Positions 21,193-32,025 of a stretch of 64,000 nt of DNA are shown one piece after another (the first letter of the stretch is position 1; each line of letters starts with the position of its first letter). This DNA is from Monodelphis domestica (Eukaryota; Chordata; Mammalia; Didelphimorphia; Didelphidae). The notes beneath the pieces are model-generated. The model did no database searches and was not told the DNA's origin. It was given only the letters and a program-made list of their open reading frames with translations. The stretch is from assembly GCF_027887165.1 (NCBI RefSeq), contig NC_077232.1, positions 77,715,369-77,779,368 on the forward strand, in the 5' to 3' direction. A program made the position numbers and the translations under genes.

Positions 21193-21985
21193 CACAGAAA
21201 AAATGATTTCAAATTGGCTTAAATTTCCAACTCTAGCCCTTATTAGCTGTGTGGCCTTAAATATGACATTTCACCTCAGTTTCTTCATTTGAAAACTGTG
21301 AGCAAGAATGTGTTATCTTACTATTCTATCTCAGTTTCCTAAAAATGAAGGGGAAAGGTTTAGACCCAATGGCTTCTAAGATCCCTTCTGGCTCTAAGTG
21401 TGTGATGCAATGTTCTACCTCACAGAATTCCTGGGAGAGAAGGATTTTTGTAAATGTAAAAGAAAGGAACTCAGAAAGAAATGTGAGTTGTTATTAGTTT
21501 CTCTTAACACTCCACATGTGAACACCGGTATCCAGGAAATTTTTTTGAACCCTAGAACATAGGAAGTCCATGGAGGATTTAATGGGAGAGGACAAGGATG
21601 GGCCAAGATGAGATGGGCTGGAAATATTGACTATAGTACTTATTGGCCGTGTGAACCCGAGGCTCTCTGAGTATCCTACTCAACTTGTACCAATGGAGTG
21701 AGGAACCACATTAGAGAGATCATAGATCTATGGAACTATTAAAGTATCCTCTTTATGGCTCTGATTCCATTTTGATTGGGGGCAGGGAGAGGTGCTGGAG
21801 CTAGCTCACAGCTAAAGCTGATTCTGAAATTTTCAGTGAGCGTTTATTTACACCTTGGAAATCAGCAAATACTAAAAATCAGGGCATAATTAATTATTTT
21901 ATTAATTGGCTAGACTCACAAAATGATGGAGGAAATGTTAGTAAAGCAAAGTAAAATTTAAAACATGTCAAGGTTGTCTTTGAAG
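21193..21985. other. MIR-like piece and unique DNA
   Basis: 21205-21410 reads as a MIR/CORE-type piece (TAGCTGTGTGGCCTTAAATA, CACCTCAGTTTCTTCATTTG, AAGATCCCTTCTGGCTCTAA). 21410-21985 has no recognised feature. Confidence 0.45.
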
Positions 21986-22190
21986 ATCCAATTTTTTTTA
22001 AACCCTTACCTTCCATCTTGGAGTATTGGCTTCAAGGTAGAAGAGTGGTAAGGGCTAGGCAATGAGGGTTAAGTGATTTGCCCAGGGTCACACAGCTAAG
22101 AAGTGTCTGAGGTCAGATTTGAACCTAGGACCTCCTGTCTCTAGGTCTGGCTCTCAATCCACTGAGCTACCCAGCTGCCCCCTGAAGATC
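21986..22190 (-). mobile_element. tRNA-derived SINE, minus strand
   Basis: CCCTTACCTTCCATCTTGGAG, GTAAGGGCTAGGCAATGAGG, CACACAGCTAAGAAGTGTCT, TTTGAACCTAGGACCTCCTG and CACTGAGCTACCCAGCTGCC: a complete reverse-order SINE. Confidence 0.9.
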
Positions 22191-22237
22191 CAGTTATTAA
22201 ACAATTACCGACACACTCCTATAGTTGAATTTATTTA

Positions 22238-22400
22238 TTTTTTTAAACCCTCATCTTCAGCCTTAGAATAGACACTAATTATCAGTTCCAAGGCAAAAGA
22301 GCAATAAGGGTTAGGCAATTTGGGTTAAGTGATTTGCCAGGGGTCAAACACTAGCGAGTGTCTGAGGTCAGATTTGAACCCAGGACCTCCTATTTCCTGG
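22238..22400 (-). mobile_element. tRNA-derived SINE, minus strand, truncated
   Basis: TTTAAACCCTCATCTTCAGC, GGCAATTTGGGTTAAGTG, GTCTGAGGTCAGATTTGAAC, CCAGGACCTCCTATTTC. It ends there; the head half (minus-strand 5' end) is missing. Confidence 0.85.
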
Positions 22401-22523
22401 GATGGCTTTATGTTATGTTTATTCCTTCTACTAGTCTGAGGAATTCAAGACTAGAGACAGACTCATTCATCTCGGTGCCAAGATGCTTATTAAATGTTTA
22501 ATATAAGCATAAATTGACTAACT

Positions 22524-22575
22524 GATGAATGAATGAATGAATGAATGAATGAATGAATGAATGAATGAATGAATG
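22524..22575 (+). repeat. (GAAT)n microsatellite
   Basis: About twelve uninterrupted GAAT/ATGA units. Confidence 0.95.
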
Positions 22576-23175
22576 CCACCACCTTTGAGAGTTAGAGAAG
22601 GCATCTTCTTAGATACAGTATGGCAGTAGTGGAAAGAGCCCTTGATTTGGGGTCAAAGTATCTAGATTCAAATACAGCATTTGTCACTTACTACCAGTTT
22701 ACATTTATATAGGGACTTCAGCATGCTTCATATATAATTATCTCATTTAGTCCTTACAACAACCTTGAAAGGCAGGTGATGTGATTATGCTCATTTTACA
22801 GATGAGAAAAACTAAGGTTCAGAGAAGTTGTGACTTTTTCAGGATCATGCAGCTGGTCAGATTTCGCAGGAAGATTTGAAATCAAGTCTTTTTGACTCTA
22901 AGACCAGCATCAAAAATTGTCTATCCTCCCTAGCTGCCTTTGATTTGGGGCACCTTCCCATCAGCCTCTGTTTCTTCATCTGTAAAATGAGATGCTTTCC
23001 AACTTAAAATCTATCATTCTTGGTCCCAAAGCTCCAATGTTCAGAAAGGCACATTGGGTATTCAGAAGAGGGCAGGGGTGCCTTCAGGAAGTCCATCCTC
23101 CATTAGGGAAGAGAACTGGGGGGGGACAGCAGTAGCTCTTGCTGAGCTAAAAAAAAGAAGTAAAAGTAGAGAATG
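22576..23175. repeat. MIR-like remnants
   Basis: 22610-22690 (plus) and 22690-22935 (minus) both look like MIR/CORE pieces: TTTATATAGGGACTTCAGCA, CTCATTTTACAGATGAGAAA, TCATGCAGCTGGTCAG. 22950-23010 has CTCTGTTTCTTCATCTGTAA. 23010-23175 seems unique. Confidence 0.5.
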
Positions 23176-23314
23176 GAAAGGAAGGAAGGAAGGAAGGAAG
23201 GAAGGAAGGAAGGAAGGAAGGAAGGAAGGAAGGAAGGAAGGAAGGAAGGAAGGAAGGAAGGAAGGAAGGAAGGAAGGAAGGAAGGAAGGAAGGAAGGAAG
23301 GAAGGAAGGAAGGA
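23176..23314 (+). repeat. (AAGG)n microsatellite, 139 bp, uninterrupted
   Basis: Over thirty perfect AAGG units on the plus strand, purine-only. The array opens several artificial frames on both strands (Lys/Glu/Gly/Arg or Leu/Pro/Ser/Phe repeats). Confidence 0.98.
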
Positions 23315-23856
23315 GTAACAGAGACATTCTAGGTAAGAAGAATCCACATTTAGACAGCTCTTTGCCCTCAACAACCTTGGGAGGGAGATGATACATTTCC
23401 TATTTTATCCATAGGAAAACTGAGGCTTAGAGAGGTTAAAAATGATTCATTCAAGATCACATAGTTGATAAGTGGCAGTCAAGATTTGCACCCAGAACTT
23501 ACAATTCCAAGACTGATAGCCTTCCAACTGGGGCACCCAAACTCCAGGTAAAAATGGAAGAGATCTGGTGGGGGAGGCAGCCTCCCCAGGATCCTGTCTG
23601 TGGAAAGTCACCCACTTTGGGCCATCCTAAGTGTTAAGCCATACCTGAGTCACAAAACACTGGTTTTCATCTATGCTACTAGCCTTCAACTGAGATAAGT
23701 TGTCTATTCTTTTGGAGATGAAGAAGACGAAAGAAAAATATCACCCACACCCCACACACACACACTCCCTACAGAGGCTGGATCCCATCTAAGTGCCCAA
23801 GTATCATTAAGCATCATTAGCCAGCATGGGGGTGGGGACCCCGCAGTTACCCTCCC

Positions 23857-23858
<2 letters not shown>
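23315..23858. other. MIR-like piece and unique DNA
   Basis: 23340-23500 is MIR-like on the minus sense (CCTATTTTATCCATAGGAAA, GAGGCTTAGAGAGGTTAAAA). The rest shows nothing I recognise. Confidence 0.45.

Positions 23859-23902
<44 letters not shown>
23859..23902 (+). repeat. (CA)n microsatellite
   Basis: Uninterrupted CA dinucleotide run of about 44 bp; a shorter CA run precedes it at 23755-23766. Confidence 0.97.
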
Positions 23903-23905
<3 letters not shown>

Positions 23906-24389
23906 TAGCCTGGCTGGGTTCTCTTTTTAAAGGCAGCTTCTTAGGAGTATTTATAATATTCCTAGCCCATGAGATCCCAAGACTCACTTTCCATTCATTC
24001 ATTCGAAGGCTTGCACACTGGGAATTACATGGATATATCTCTTTTTATTTTCAAGGAATTTTCAATCTAATGGACAGGAGGACTATGAGGGTGGGAGAAA
24101 AGGAGATTGAAGAGAAAGAGAGGGAAGCATGTGCCCAGAAGACTTCCTGCAAGAGAGTGAGAGAAAGATAAAGAGGAAAAGAAAGGAGACTGTTAAGGAG
24201 GGAGAAATCTCTTTCACTGGGAGTTAAGCCCAGGTTAGATAGAGACCCTTTGCCCCAGGGAGCTTCAGGTAAGTGGGTCAGGCTCAATAAACTTTTAACA
24301 AGAGTCAGTATTGCCCCACTCTATTGTATGTGGGTTTGGAATCATCTGCCAAAACTCAAGGAAGAACTTCATAACCAACGTACCTTCTA

Positions 24390-24660
24390 AGGAAGGAAGA
24401 AAACAAGGTTTTATTAAGTGCCAGGCACTGTGCTAAGTGCTTTACAAATATTATCTGATTAAAGCCTCACAACCACCCTGGGAGGTAGGTGCTTTCATTA
24501 ACCTCATTATATAGTTTAGGGAAACTGAGGCAAGCAGAGGTTAAGTGATTTGGCCTAGGATTATATAGCCAGTAAATGTCTGAAGCTGGATTTGAACTCA
24601 GGTCTTCCTGATTCCAGGTCCAGTAGTCTATCCACTACACCACCTACCTAGTCTCCATCA
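24390..24660 (-). mobile_element. CORE/MIR-type SINE, minus strand
   Basis: TATTAAGTGCCAGGCACTGT, ATCTGATTAAAGCCTCACAA, GGGAAACTGAGGCAAGCAGA, GATTTGAACTCAGGTCTTCC and ACTACACCACCTACCTAG, in the reverse order of a CORE-SINE. Confidence 0.75.
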
Positions 24661-25889
24661 ATGGTGGTATCCAAGTGAAATTCATAGAGTAGATTCCTTC
24701 CCTGGGAGAGAAGTTAGACCAAGTGCCCTCTGAGAGCCTATTAGTTCAGAGTCTGGGATTCTAAGATTCTTGGATTCCCTACAGAATGCAACTGTGGGTT
24801 GTATTGACTTGTTCCAGCTGCTGGCTCATTGCTGCTCTAGTTCTCCCACACTGTCTAGTCTTCTGTAGGGGGCCTGAATCTCTACATTCAATTCATTTCA
24901 ATTTGACAAACATCAAGCACCTATTATGTGCAGGGTAATGAGAGACAGCTTCACAGCCAGGAATTCCTGGGCTCAAGGTCTCCCTTAGACTCATGCTAGC
25001 TGTGTGATCCTGAGAAAGTCACCTTATTTCTTTATACTGCACAATTCTAATGGCAAAGAAGATGTCAATCTGCATTGGTCTTAATCAATTAGGAATTCTT
25101 TATACAAATGAAATCAATGGTCTGGTTCCTATTCCTCTGTTCAGGGCATGCTCAGTCTGGTAATACAGAGATGGAGAGAGGGATGGGAACCAAAGTGTCT
25201 ACCCTCAAGGAGTCTAATAGGAAAAGGATATCTGAGCATCTTCTGAGAAAAAAGGGAAAGGACCAGTGAAAATGCTCACCTACAGGGTATGTCAGCACCT
25301 CTCACTCACAATGTATGTACACATTGGGTGTGTATGAAGGTGAGATTCACTGTGAACAAAGAAAAGAATCGTACAAGGTAGGAAGAGATGGGGACAAAAG
25401 AGAGATACAGGAAAACCTGATGAGGGAAAGATCACTTTCATATGGTGATGGAAATCAGAGATAATCTCATGGAGACAAAAACCTAGGCTAGATCTTGAAA
25501 GAAGAAAAGCATTTCAACCAGTGGAGACCAGAAGAGAATGGATTTCAGACATGGAAAGAGCCTATATGAATAGAAAAAGGGGGAAATGGGGTTGAGGGCC
25601 ACCTAATCATCCAGTCTGGCTAGAATGTGGAAAGAATAAAGGACAGTAGGAAATTAGGCTAGAAAAATCAGATGGAGAAGGATTATTGAAGACCATTACC
25701 AGCAGGCAAAAGAGTTGGTCGGTCTTATCCTATGGAATAGGAAACAACTGAATTTCTTGGGTGGAGGAGGAGGGAGGCTAAATGATCACACCAAATATGT
25801 TTCTGATTTTCAATCTTGGATTACAGGACTAAAACCTGAAGCTGAGGGCTGGGGGATATATATCTTCTTCCAAAGCAGATTGGCAGAGT
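24661..25889. other. Unique DNA, weak repeat traces
   Basis: Short L2/MIR-like words occur (CATCAAGCACCTATTATGTG near 24910; TCATGCTAGCTGTGTGATCC near 24990; TAGAGATGGAGAGAGGGATG region around 25170). 25200-25890 has no recognised feature. No exon signal is seen. Confidence 0.4.
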
Positions 25890-27745
25890 GGGCAAACATC
25901 TAATTAATCTTTCCTTTAATTTTTCAGGATTTTCAATTTGGTGTTTAATTGGGGTCTTTTAATGTGTTCTTTTTCTAGCTTTTTTTCTTAGTTACATGCC
26001 CAATTCATTGATCTGCTCTTTATTTTATTGATCTAAATGTTAAAAGATACAAATTTTCTCCTAAGTACCACTTTGATTGTATCTCATAAATTTTGGTATG
26101 TTATCTCATTATAGTCATTCAATTTAATAAAAAATTATTTATTGTTTCTGTGATTTGTTCTTTGACACACTTATTCCTTAAGAATAAATTATTTAGTTTC
26201 TAGTTATGAATTTATCCCATTAACATTCACAATTATGACTATTGAGTATTTCTCTTCATCTTATTTTCCCTATTTAGCCTTCTCTTTCTGTCTCCTTTCA
26301 TTTTTACCCTCCTCAAAAGTCTGTTTTGTTTCTGAACATGTCCTTTCCCAATCTGCCCTTTCTTCTAACACTACCCCCTTCTGATCTTTCCCTCTTCTAC
26401 ATCTTTATATGTCAAGACATATTTCTATACCAAACTGACTATATGTTTTTCCCTCTTTGAGCCAATTCCAATGACAATAAGATTCAAGTGTTATCTAATA
26501 GTCCTACTCATCTACCTATACTCTATAAAAGCTCTTCCTTTCCCACATCTTTTATGTGAGATAATTTATTCCATTCTGCCCTTCCCTTTCCCTTTCTCCT
26601 AGTACATTCTTTCTTATCCCTCAATTTTAGCTTTTTAAGTCATCCCATCATAGTCAACTCACACTCGTGCCCTGTCCTAATAATGATAAAGTTCTTAAGA
26701 GTTATAAATAACATCTTCTTGATGTCTCATGGAAACATTAGCTTCCACTTGCCTGATTATCCTTTTTTAAAAAGTTGTTTTCTTCAATGAATTTTTGTAT
26801 CTCTTTTTCCATTTGGCTAATTTTGTTTTTTAAGATGTTATTTTCTTCAGTATATTTTTTATGCCTCTTTTACCAAGCTATTGACTAATAATTATATCAC
26901 ACTCATTTCTTTCCCCAATTTTCCTATGATTTTCTTATTTGATTTTTTATATCCTTTTTGGACTCTTCTGGGAGTTTGTTTTGTACCTTTGACCAATTTA
27001 CATATTCCTTTGAAGTTTTACATGTACTATTTTGATTTCATTGTCTTTTTCTAAGTTTGTGTCTTGAATTTCCCTGTCACTATAGTAACATTCTATGGTC
27101 AGCTTCTTTTGCTGTTTGCTAATTTCTCCAGCCTATTTCTTGCCTTTTAACATTATGTTAAAGTTGGACTTTACTCCCTGGGTGGAGAGTTCACTGTCCC
27201 AAGATCTTAGCCTTTCTTGCTTCTGTTTCCAGAGTTAGTTCTAGGGGCTTGAAAGTTTTTGGTTCTTCCAAGTGAAACAATATGAGGAGACATGTTCACT
27301 GCTCTCCATGTTTGTGCTGTGGTCTGTAAGCAACTACTAGCATTCTTGTCTGCCCTGAAATTATGATCAGGTCCCCTCTTTATAGTGCTCCTCCTCATCC
27401 TTGTACTGTGTATGAGCAGTACCACAGAGTCTTGCACCCATTTCCAACAAAGGGTCTCCTGTATTCTCCTTCTGACCAGTTATCCAACCCCCTTACTACC
27501 TATGGATGAGAGTGCCACCAAATCAGCAAGCTGTGCTCAGTTGTGTTTCACTCTCACCCAGGTGAGACAAGCCTTTCCTGTCAAACTTCTAAGTTGTCTT
27601 AGGATTCAATATTGTTTCACTCTGTCCTTTTTTTTTGTTCAATCACCTCAGAATTCATTGTGACATTACTTAAAGTTGTTTGTAGGGGAACTATGGAGTG
27701 TTCTAGTGAGTCTCTATCTTTATTTCACCATCTTTGTTCTGCCCC
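25890..27745 (-). mobile_element. L1 LINE, minus strand, internally deleted
   Basis: Read on the minus strand from 27745 down: an L1 5' UTR start (GCAGAACAAAGATGGTGAAA-like), the 5' UTR/ORF1 leader (to about 26725), the ORF1-ORF2 spacer (26200-26700), then an ORF2 piece at 25890-26200 including GAATTGGGCATGTAAC. Compared with the plus-strand L1 at 42401-50632, most of ORF1 is missing at a junction near 26715-26722, and the endonuclease part of ORF2 is missing near 26200. It lacks an intact frame and a 3' end, so it cannot move. Confidence 0.75.
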
Positions 27746-27829
27746 CAATGCTAGTTTATTTAGATAATTTATAAAAAGTTCTAGTCTAGGCTTGAGCCAA
27801 AACATAATTTTCCTCTGCCTTCAGGGACA

Positions 27830-28100
27830 AATTATAATAATAATAACTAATATTTCTATGATACTTTAAGGTTTGCAAAGCTTTTTTACAAATATTATTT
27901 CACTTTAGCCTCACAACCCTAGGAAGTAGGTGTTATTACTATCCCAATTTTACAGATGAGGAAACTGAGGCAGGCAAAGATTAAGCGATTTGCCTAGAGA
28001 CACATAGCATACAGTAAGTGCCTGAGGTAGGATTCAAACTTAGATCATTCCAGCTCTAAATATAGGTCTCTATCTATCCATGGCACCATCCAGCTGCCCC
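27830..28100 (-). mobile_element. CORE/MIR-type SINE, minus strand
   Basis: TGATACTTTAAGGTTTGCAA, CCAATTTTACAGATGAGGAA, GCGATTTGCCTAGAGACACA, then CATGGCACCATCCAGCTGCC at the right edge. Confidence 0.75.
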
Positions 28101-28615
28101 ACCTGAGAGAATTTTTAGAGAAATAAACTTGTTTGACAATTGTGTGTAGGACAGTTCAGAGTCTGACTCTCCTTCTTCCTTTTAGAAATCTCAGAGTACC
28201 AACTTGGTGAGGACTGAGTTTAGACCCTTAGTTCATTGATGGAACAATGGATTAGTTTCTTCCTAACCTACTTGAATGATGTCTGGGACTGATTAATAAA
28301 TCTGGTTTAATCATTCTGGGGGACAATTTCAATGTCAACCAGCATTTATGGATCACTTACTGTAAACAAGGCTCTGGATTTGGCAAGGATGTCAAAGAAA
28401 TACAGACAAGGATACAATGCCCCTGCCCTTAAGCAACTCCAGTTCTAGTATTCATATCTTGGAGGGATTTCTAGAGATGCTTAGAAAAACACCGAGACAG
28501 GATAACACTCTTCCCTCCCCTGAAAAAGGCAGATAGGCACGTAAACACTCAGCCCACCCTAGGATATAAGCGCATCCATATGAGTATATGTGTAACATTT
28601 AACATATAACCTAAA
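28101..28615. other. Unique DNA with one old repeat
   Basis: 28335-28440 shows the mammal-wide motif (ATGGATCACTTACTGTAAAC, CTGCCCTTAAGCAACTCCAG). The rest is not recognised. Confidence 0.4.
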
Positions 28616-28619
28616 GATA

Positions 28620-28890
28620 TACACGGGCAGTTAGGTGGCAGAGTGGATAGAAAGATGTTCCTGGAGTCAGGAAGACTCATCTTCCTGAGTTCAAATCTAG
28701 CCTTAGACACTAACTAGTTGTGTGACCCCGGGAAAACCATTTAACCCTATTTGCCTCAGGTTCTCATCTCTGAAATGAATCAGAGAAGGAAATAGCAAAC
28801 TCTTCCAGTATTTTTGCCAAGAAAACCCTAAATGGGGATTATAAAAAATAAAACATGACTGAAAATTTCTGAACAATAACAACAAAGATA
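28620..28890 (+). mobile_element. CORE-type SINE with long conserved tail
   Basis: AGTTAGGTGGCAGAGTGGAT, GAGTTCAAATCTAGCCTTAG, GTGTGACCCCGGGAAAACCA, tail AATCAGAGAAGGAAATAGCA and AAACATGACTGAAAATTTCT. The following 28885-29040 is AT-rich with TAAATATACTAAC-type words and no recognised feature. Confidence 0.85.
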
Positions 28891-29039
28891 TACAAACATA
28901 CTACAAAAATAAAATACCCTGATATTCTTATATAAATATACTAACTACATAAAGATACCAAAATACTACAAATGAAAAAAATACCTATCTAAAAAGATGT
29001 ACAATTACACCAATATGTGCATTCACATACAAAGCTACA

Positions 29040-29230
29040 CAAACACAAAGGACGTGAGGTCTAGAGCTGAAAGGAACCTTAGAGGTCTTCTAGTTCCAAA
29101 AACTTTGTTTTACAAATGAAGAAGGTGAAGTCTAGAGAATTTCAGAGACTTCTAGAATTCAGTGACAGAGTCTGGATTTGAACTAAAGTCTGGTGATGCC
29201 AAGTTCACCACGCCAAGCTCAGCCCTCTTT
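29040..29230 (-). repeat. MIR remnant
   Basis: GAGCTGAAAGGAACCTTAGAG, TTTTACAAATGAAGAAGGTG, GTCTGGATTTGAACTAAAGT in minus-sense order. Confidence 0.6.
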
Positions 29231-29274
29231 CCCCTCATCCATGCTGCATCTACTTACAGAGACATAAATAAGGT

Positions 29275-29455
29275 TACAGCTGGGTGACTCAATAGTTAGA
29301 GAGTTAGACCTGGAGATGGGAGGTCTTGGCCTCAGACACTTCCTAGCTGTGTGACCCTGGGCAAGTCACTTAAACTAGCCCTTACTGCTCTTCTTTCTGC
29401 CTTGGAACCATTACACCATTTTGATACTAAGACAGAATTTAAAGGTTAAAAAAAA
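29275..29455 (+). mobile_element. tRNA-derived SINE, internally deleted
   Basis: GGGTGACTCAATAGTTAGAG, GACCTGGAGATGGGAGGTCT, CCTAGCTGTGTGACCCTGGG, tail CCATTACACCATTTTGATAC. The 'ggttcaaatctg' B-box region between GGTCTTGG and CCTCAGACA is lost. Confidence 0.8.
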
Positions 29456-30300
29456 AAGAAACAGATGCACAATTACATAAAAACACAGGGTACAGGCACC
29501 CCAACATGCACCCCCATGCACAGGCTCGCATACGCACAAACAAGGGTGCTGGAAAGATCTGGGGGCTTCTGTCTCTTGTAGCCCACAGCCTGGTTCTCCA
29601 CAGACCTCATCATGAGTGGCTGTTGGCATAGCTTCTATAATAAGTAGAGAAGAAAGAGGCAAACAAAGCTGTCTCACAGACCTTTAGCCCAAAAATGTGC
29701 TTTTCCAAAATGGCTTTTTAAACAAATAGGATGTTTGTCAAATGAGAAAAAAAAAATTTCCAAGTTTGATATTCCAGCGTGGTCTTTCTGCCGAAGCTTC
29801 TGCACAGAGCTGGGCCACAGGCCCAAGCTCTCGCTCCTTTGAAGGATTTCTTTGGCATCTGCTCCGACCATAAACACCCCCAACCAGAGCGAGGAGAAGC
29901 CCAGAGGCACGGCCCAATCTGAATCGAGTCATTTTCCATTTGGGGAAAAATACGCTCCCCAGAAGAAAGGCATCTTGTCGCCCGCCTGGCAGGCCACCCA
30001 GAGGAGAGGGGGCCCTTCAGGCTGCTGCATTTGATTTGCCTGATTCCCTTCCATTCAACTGAGTTCAAGAAATACTGTCAAGCCCCTTTTGTGCGCAGCG
30101 CCCTGGGCTGGGAGCTATGAAAGAGATGGCTTTTGGCTACCAACTCTGCCCTCATGGAGTTCACATTCTAGGAGGAGAAGACATGAACACACATAAACGC
30201 CACAGGCACATACATCCTATGTTACATTCTATAGGATACTCTATAAGTGCACCAGAGACATAGAAAGAAAAGCAGGACCCTGGGGGAGAAGAGACCACTG
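29456..30300. other. Unique stretch with retained CpGs
   Basis: 29750-30030 keeps many CpGs (CAGCGTGG, CCGAAGC, TCTCGCTCC, CTCCGACC, GAGCGAGG, ACGCTCCCC, GTCGCCCGCC), whereas the surrounding DNA is CpG-poor. No repeat is recognised. Three overlapping short minus-strand frames lie at 29674-30068. 30065-30185 carries the mammal-wide motif (TCATGGAGTTCACATTCTAG). It could be a conserved non-coding element or an exon; no splice evidence decides this. Confidence 0.35.
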
Positions 30301-30389
30301 CTTCCTTTAATTCAGTTGTTTTTCGGGCATGCCCAACTCTTGGTGACCCCATTTGGGACTTTCTTAGAAGAAATACTAGAATGGTTTGC

Positions 30390-31910
30390 CATTTCCTTCT
30401 CCAGTTCATTTTACAGATAAGGAAACTGAGGCAAGCAGGGGGAAGTGATTTGCTCAAACCATTTCCTTCTCCAGTTCATTTTACAGATAAGGAAACTGAG
30501 GCAGACAGGGGGAAGTGACTTGCTCAAACCATTTCCTTCTCCAGTTCATTTTACAGATAAGGAAACTGAGGCAGACAGGGGGAAGTGACTTGCTCAAACC
30601 ATTTCCTTCTCCAGTTCATTTTACAGATAAGGAAACTGAGGCAAGCAGGGGGAAGTGACTTGCTCAAACCATTTCCTTCTCCAGTTCATTTTACAGATAA
30701 GGAAACTGAGGCAAGCAGGGGGAAGTGACTTGCTCAAACCATTTCCTTCTCCAGTTCATTTTACAGATAAGGAAACTGAGGCAAACAGGGGGAAGTGACT
30801 TGCTCAAACCATTTCCTTCTCCAGTTCATTTTACAGATAAGGAAACTGAGGCAAACAGGGGGAAGTGACTTGCTCAAACCATTTCCTTCTCCGGTTCATT
30901 TTACAGATAAGGAAACTGAGGCAAACAGGGTAAAGTGACTTGCTCAAACCATTTCCTTCTCCAGTTCATTTTACAGATAAGGAAACTGAGGCAAACAGGG
31001 GGAAGTGACTTGCTCAAACCATTTCCTTCTCCAGTTCATTTTACAGATAAGGAAACTGAGGCAAACAGGGGGAAGTGACTTGCTCAAACCATTTCCTTCT
31101 CCAGTTCATTTTACAGATAAGGAAACTGAGGCAAGCAGGGGGAAGTGACTTGCTCAAACCATTTCCTTCTCCGGTTCATTTTACAGATAAGGAAACTGAG
31201 GCAAACAGGGGGAAGTGACTTGCTCAAACCATTTCCTTCTCCAGTTCATTTTACAGATAAGGAAACTGAGGCAAACAGGGGGAAGTGACTTGCTCAAACC
31301 ATTTCCTTCTCCAGTTCATTTTACAGATAAGGAAACTGAGGCAAGCAGGGGGAAATGACTTGCTCAAACCATTTCCTTCTCTAGTTCATTTTACAGATAA
31401 GGAAACTGAGGCAAACAGGGGGAAGTGACTTGCTCAAACCATTTCCTTCTCTAGTTCATTTCACAGGTAAGGAAACTGATGTGAAATTAGAATCTGTTAC
31501 TTTCAAAACTACAATCCCCAGCAAAAACTACAATTCCCAGAACCCCACTCAATTCTTGTTATAGGCTGATGTAGACTGGATATAGATTGGGTGGAGCTCT
31601 GTGTCTAGCTCTCTTTTCCCTCTTGTCAGCAGCTTTGGTGGAGTGGGCATTTTGAGCAGGTAGAAAATTTAGTCACATGATTCTATTTTGTCAGATAATA
31701 AATTTTTAAAATATCATTCTTGAAGCATTGGATATTAATTTAACTCTTACATTGAGGCAGTGTTAATTGACTTGCTCAAATCATTTCCTTCTCTAGCTCA
31801 TTTTACAGATAAGGAAACTGAGGCAAACAGGGTTAAGCAACTTGCTCAAATCATTTCCTTTTCCAGCTCATTTTACAAATAAGGAAACTAAGGCAAACAA
31901 ACTTAAGTGA
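30390..31910. repeat. 70-bp minisatellite derived from SINE body
   Basis: GGAAACTGA recurs at exact 70-bp steps from 30421 to 31471 (16 positions, 15 full periods). Each unit carries TTGCTCAAACCATTTCCTTC, TCCAGTTCATTTTACAGATA and GGAAACTGAGGCAAACAGGG or close variants. After the LTR (31752 on), two further units are more diverged. Units differ by only a few bases, so the left block is recently homogenised. The unit equals the 'cctcagtttcc...ggcaaacca' part of the CORE-type SINE. Confidence 0.97.
31480..31751 (+). mobile_element. Short LTR-like element, 272 bp
   Basis: Starts TGTGAAATTAG and ends CTCTTACA (TG...CA). Flanks are CTGA (31476-31479) and TTGA (31752-31755), a 4-bp duplication with one mismatch; removing it restores the minisatellite unit. 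An AATAAA lies at 31697-31702. It resembles 63007-63558: both have a block on ACTACAATCCCCAG/ACTACATTACCCA and a terminal ATATTAATTT. No coding capacity. Confidence 0.65.
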
Positions 31911-32025
31911 CTTGCTCAAGGTCACACAGTATATTACATGTCAGAGGCTAGATTTGAACTAAAGAAGATATAGATTCTTCACTGGAGGCCCAGTGCTCTA
32001 TCCACTGTCACCTGCCTACCCAGTG

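Larger units (their letters stand above)
30301..32025 (-). mobile_element. CORE-type SINE, minus strand, expanded and interrupted
   Basis: A minus-strand copy of the long-tailed SINE starts at about 30301 (GTTGTTTTTCGGGCATGCCC, GGTGACCCCATTTGGGACTT). Its middle is expanded into a 70-bp minisatellite (about 30390-31910). The SINE continues to its head at 31911-32025 (AGGTCACACAGTATATTAC, GATTTGAACTAAAGAAG, GTGCTCTATCCACTGTCACC). An LTR at 31480-31751 lies inside the expansion. Confidence 0.85.

Noticed and set aside
30390..31910. Regular 70-bp direct repeats could be read as a CRISPR array
   Set aside because: There are no unique spacers: the whole 70 bp repeats. The unit matches a SINE body and the setting is a vertebrate genome.
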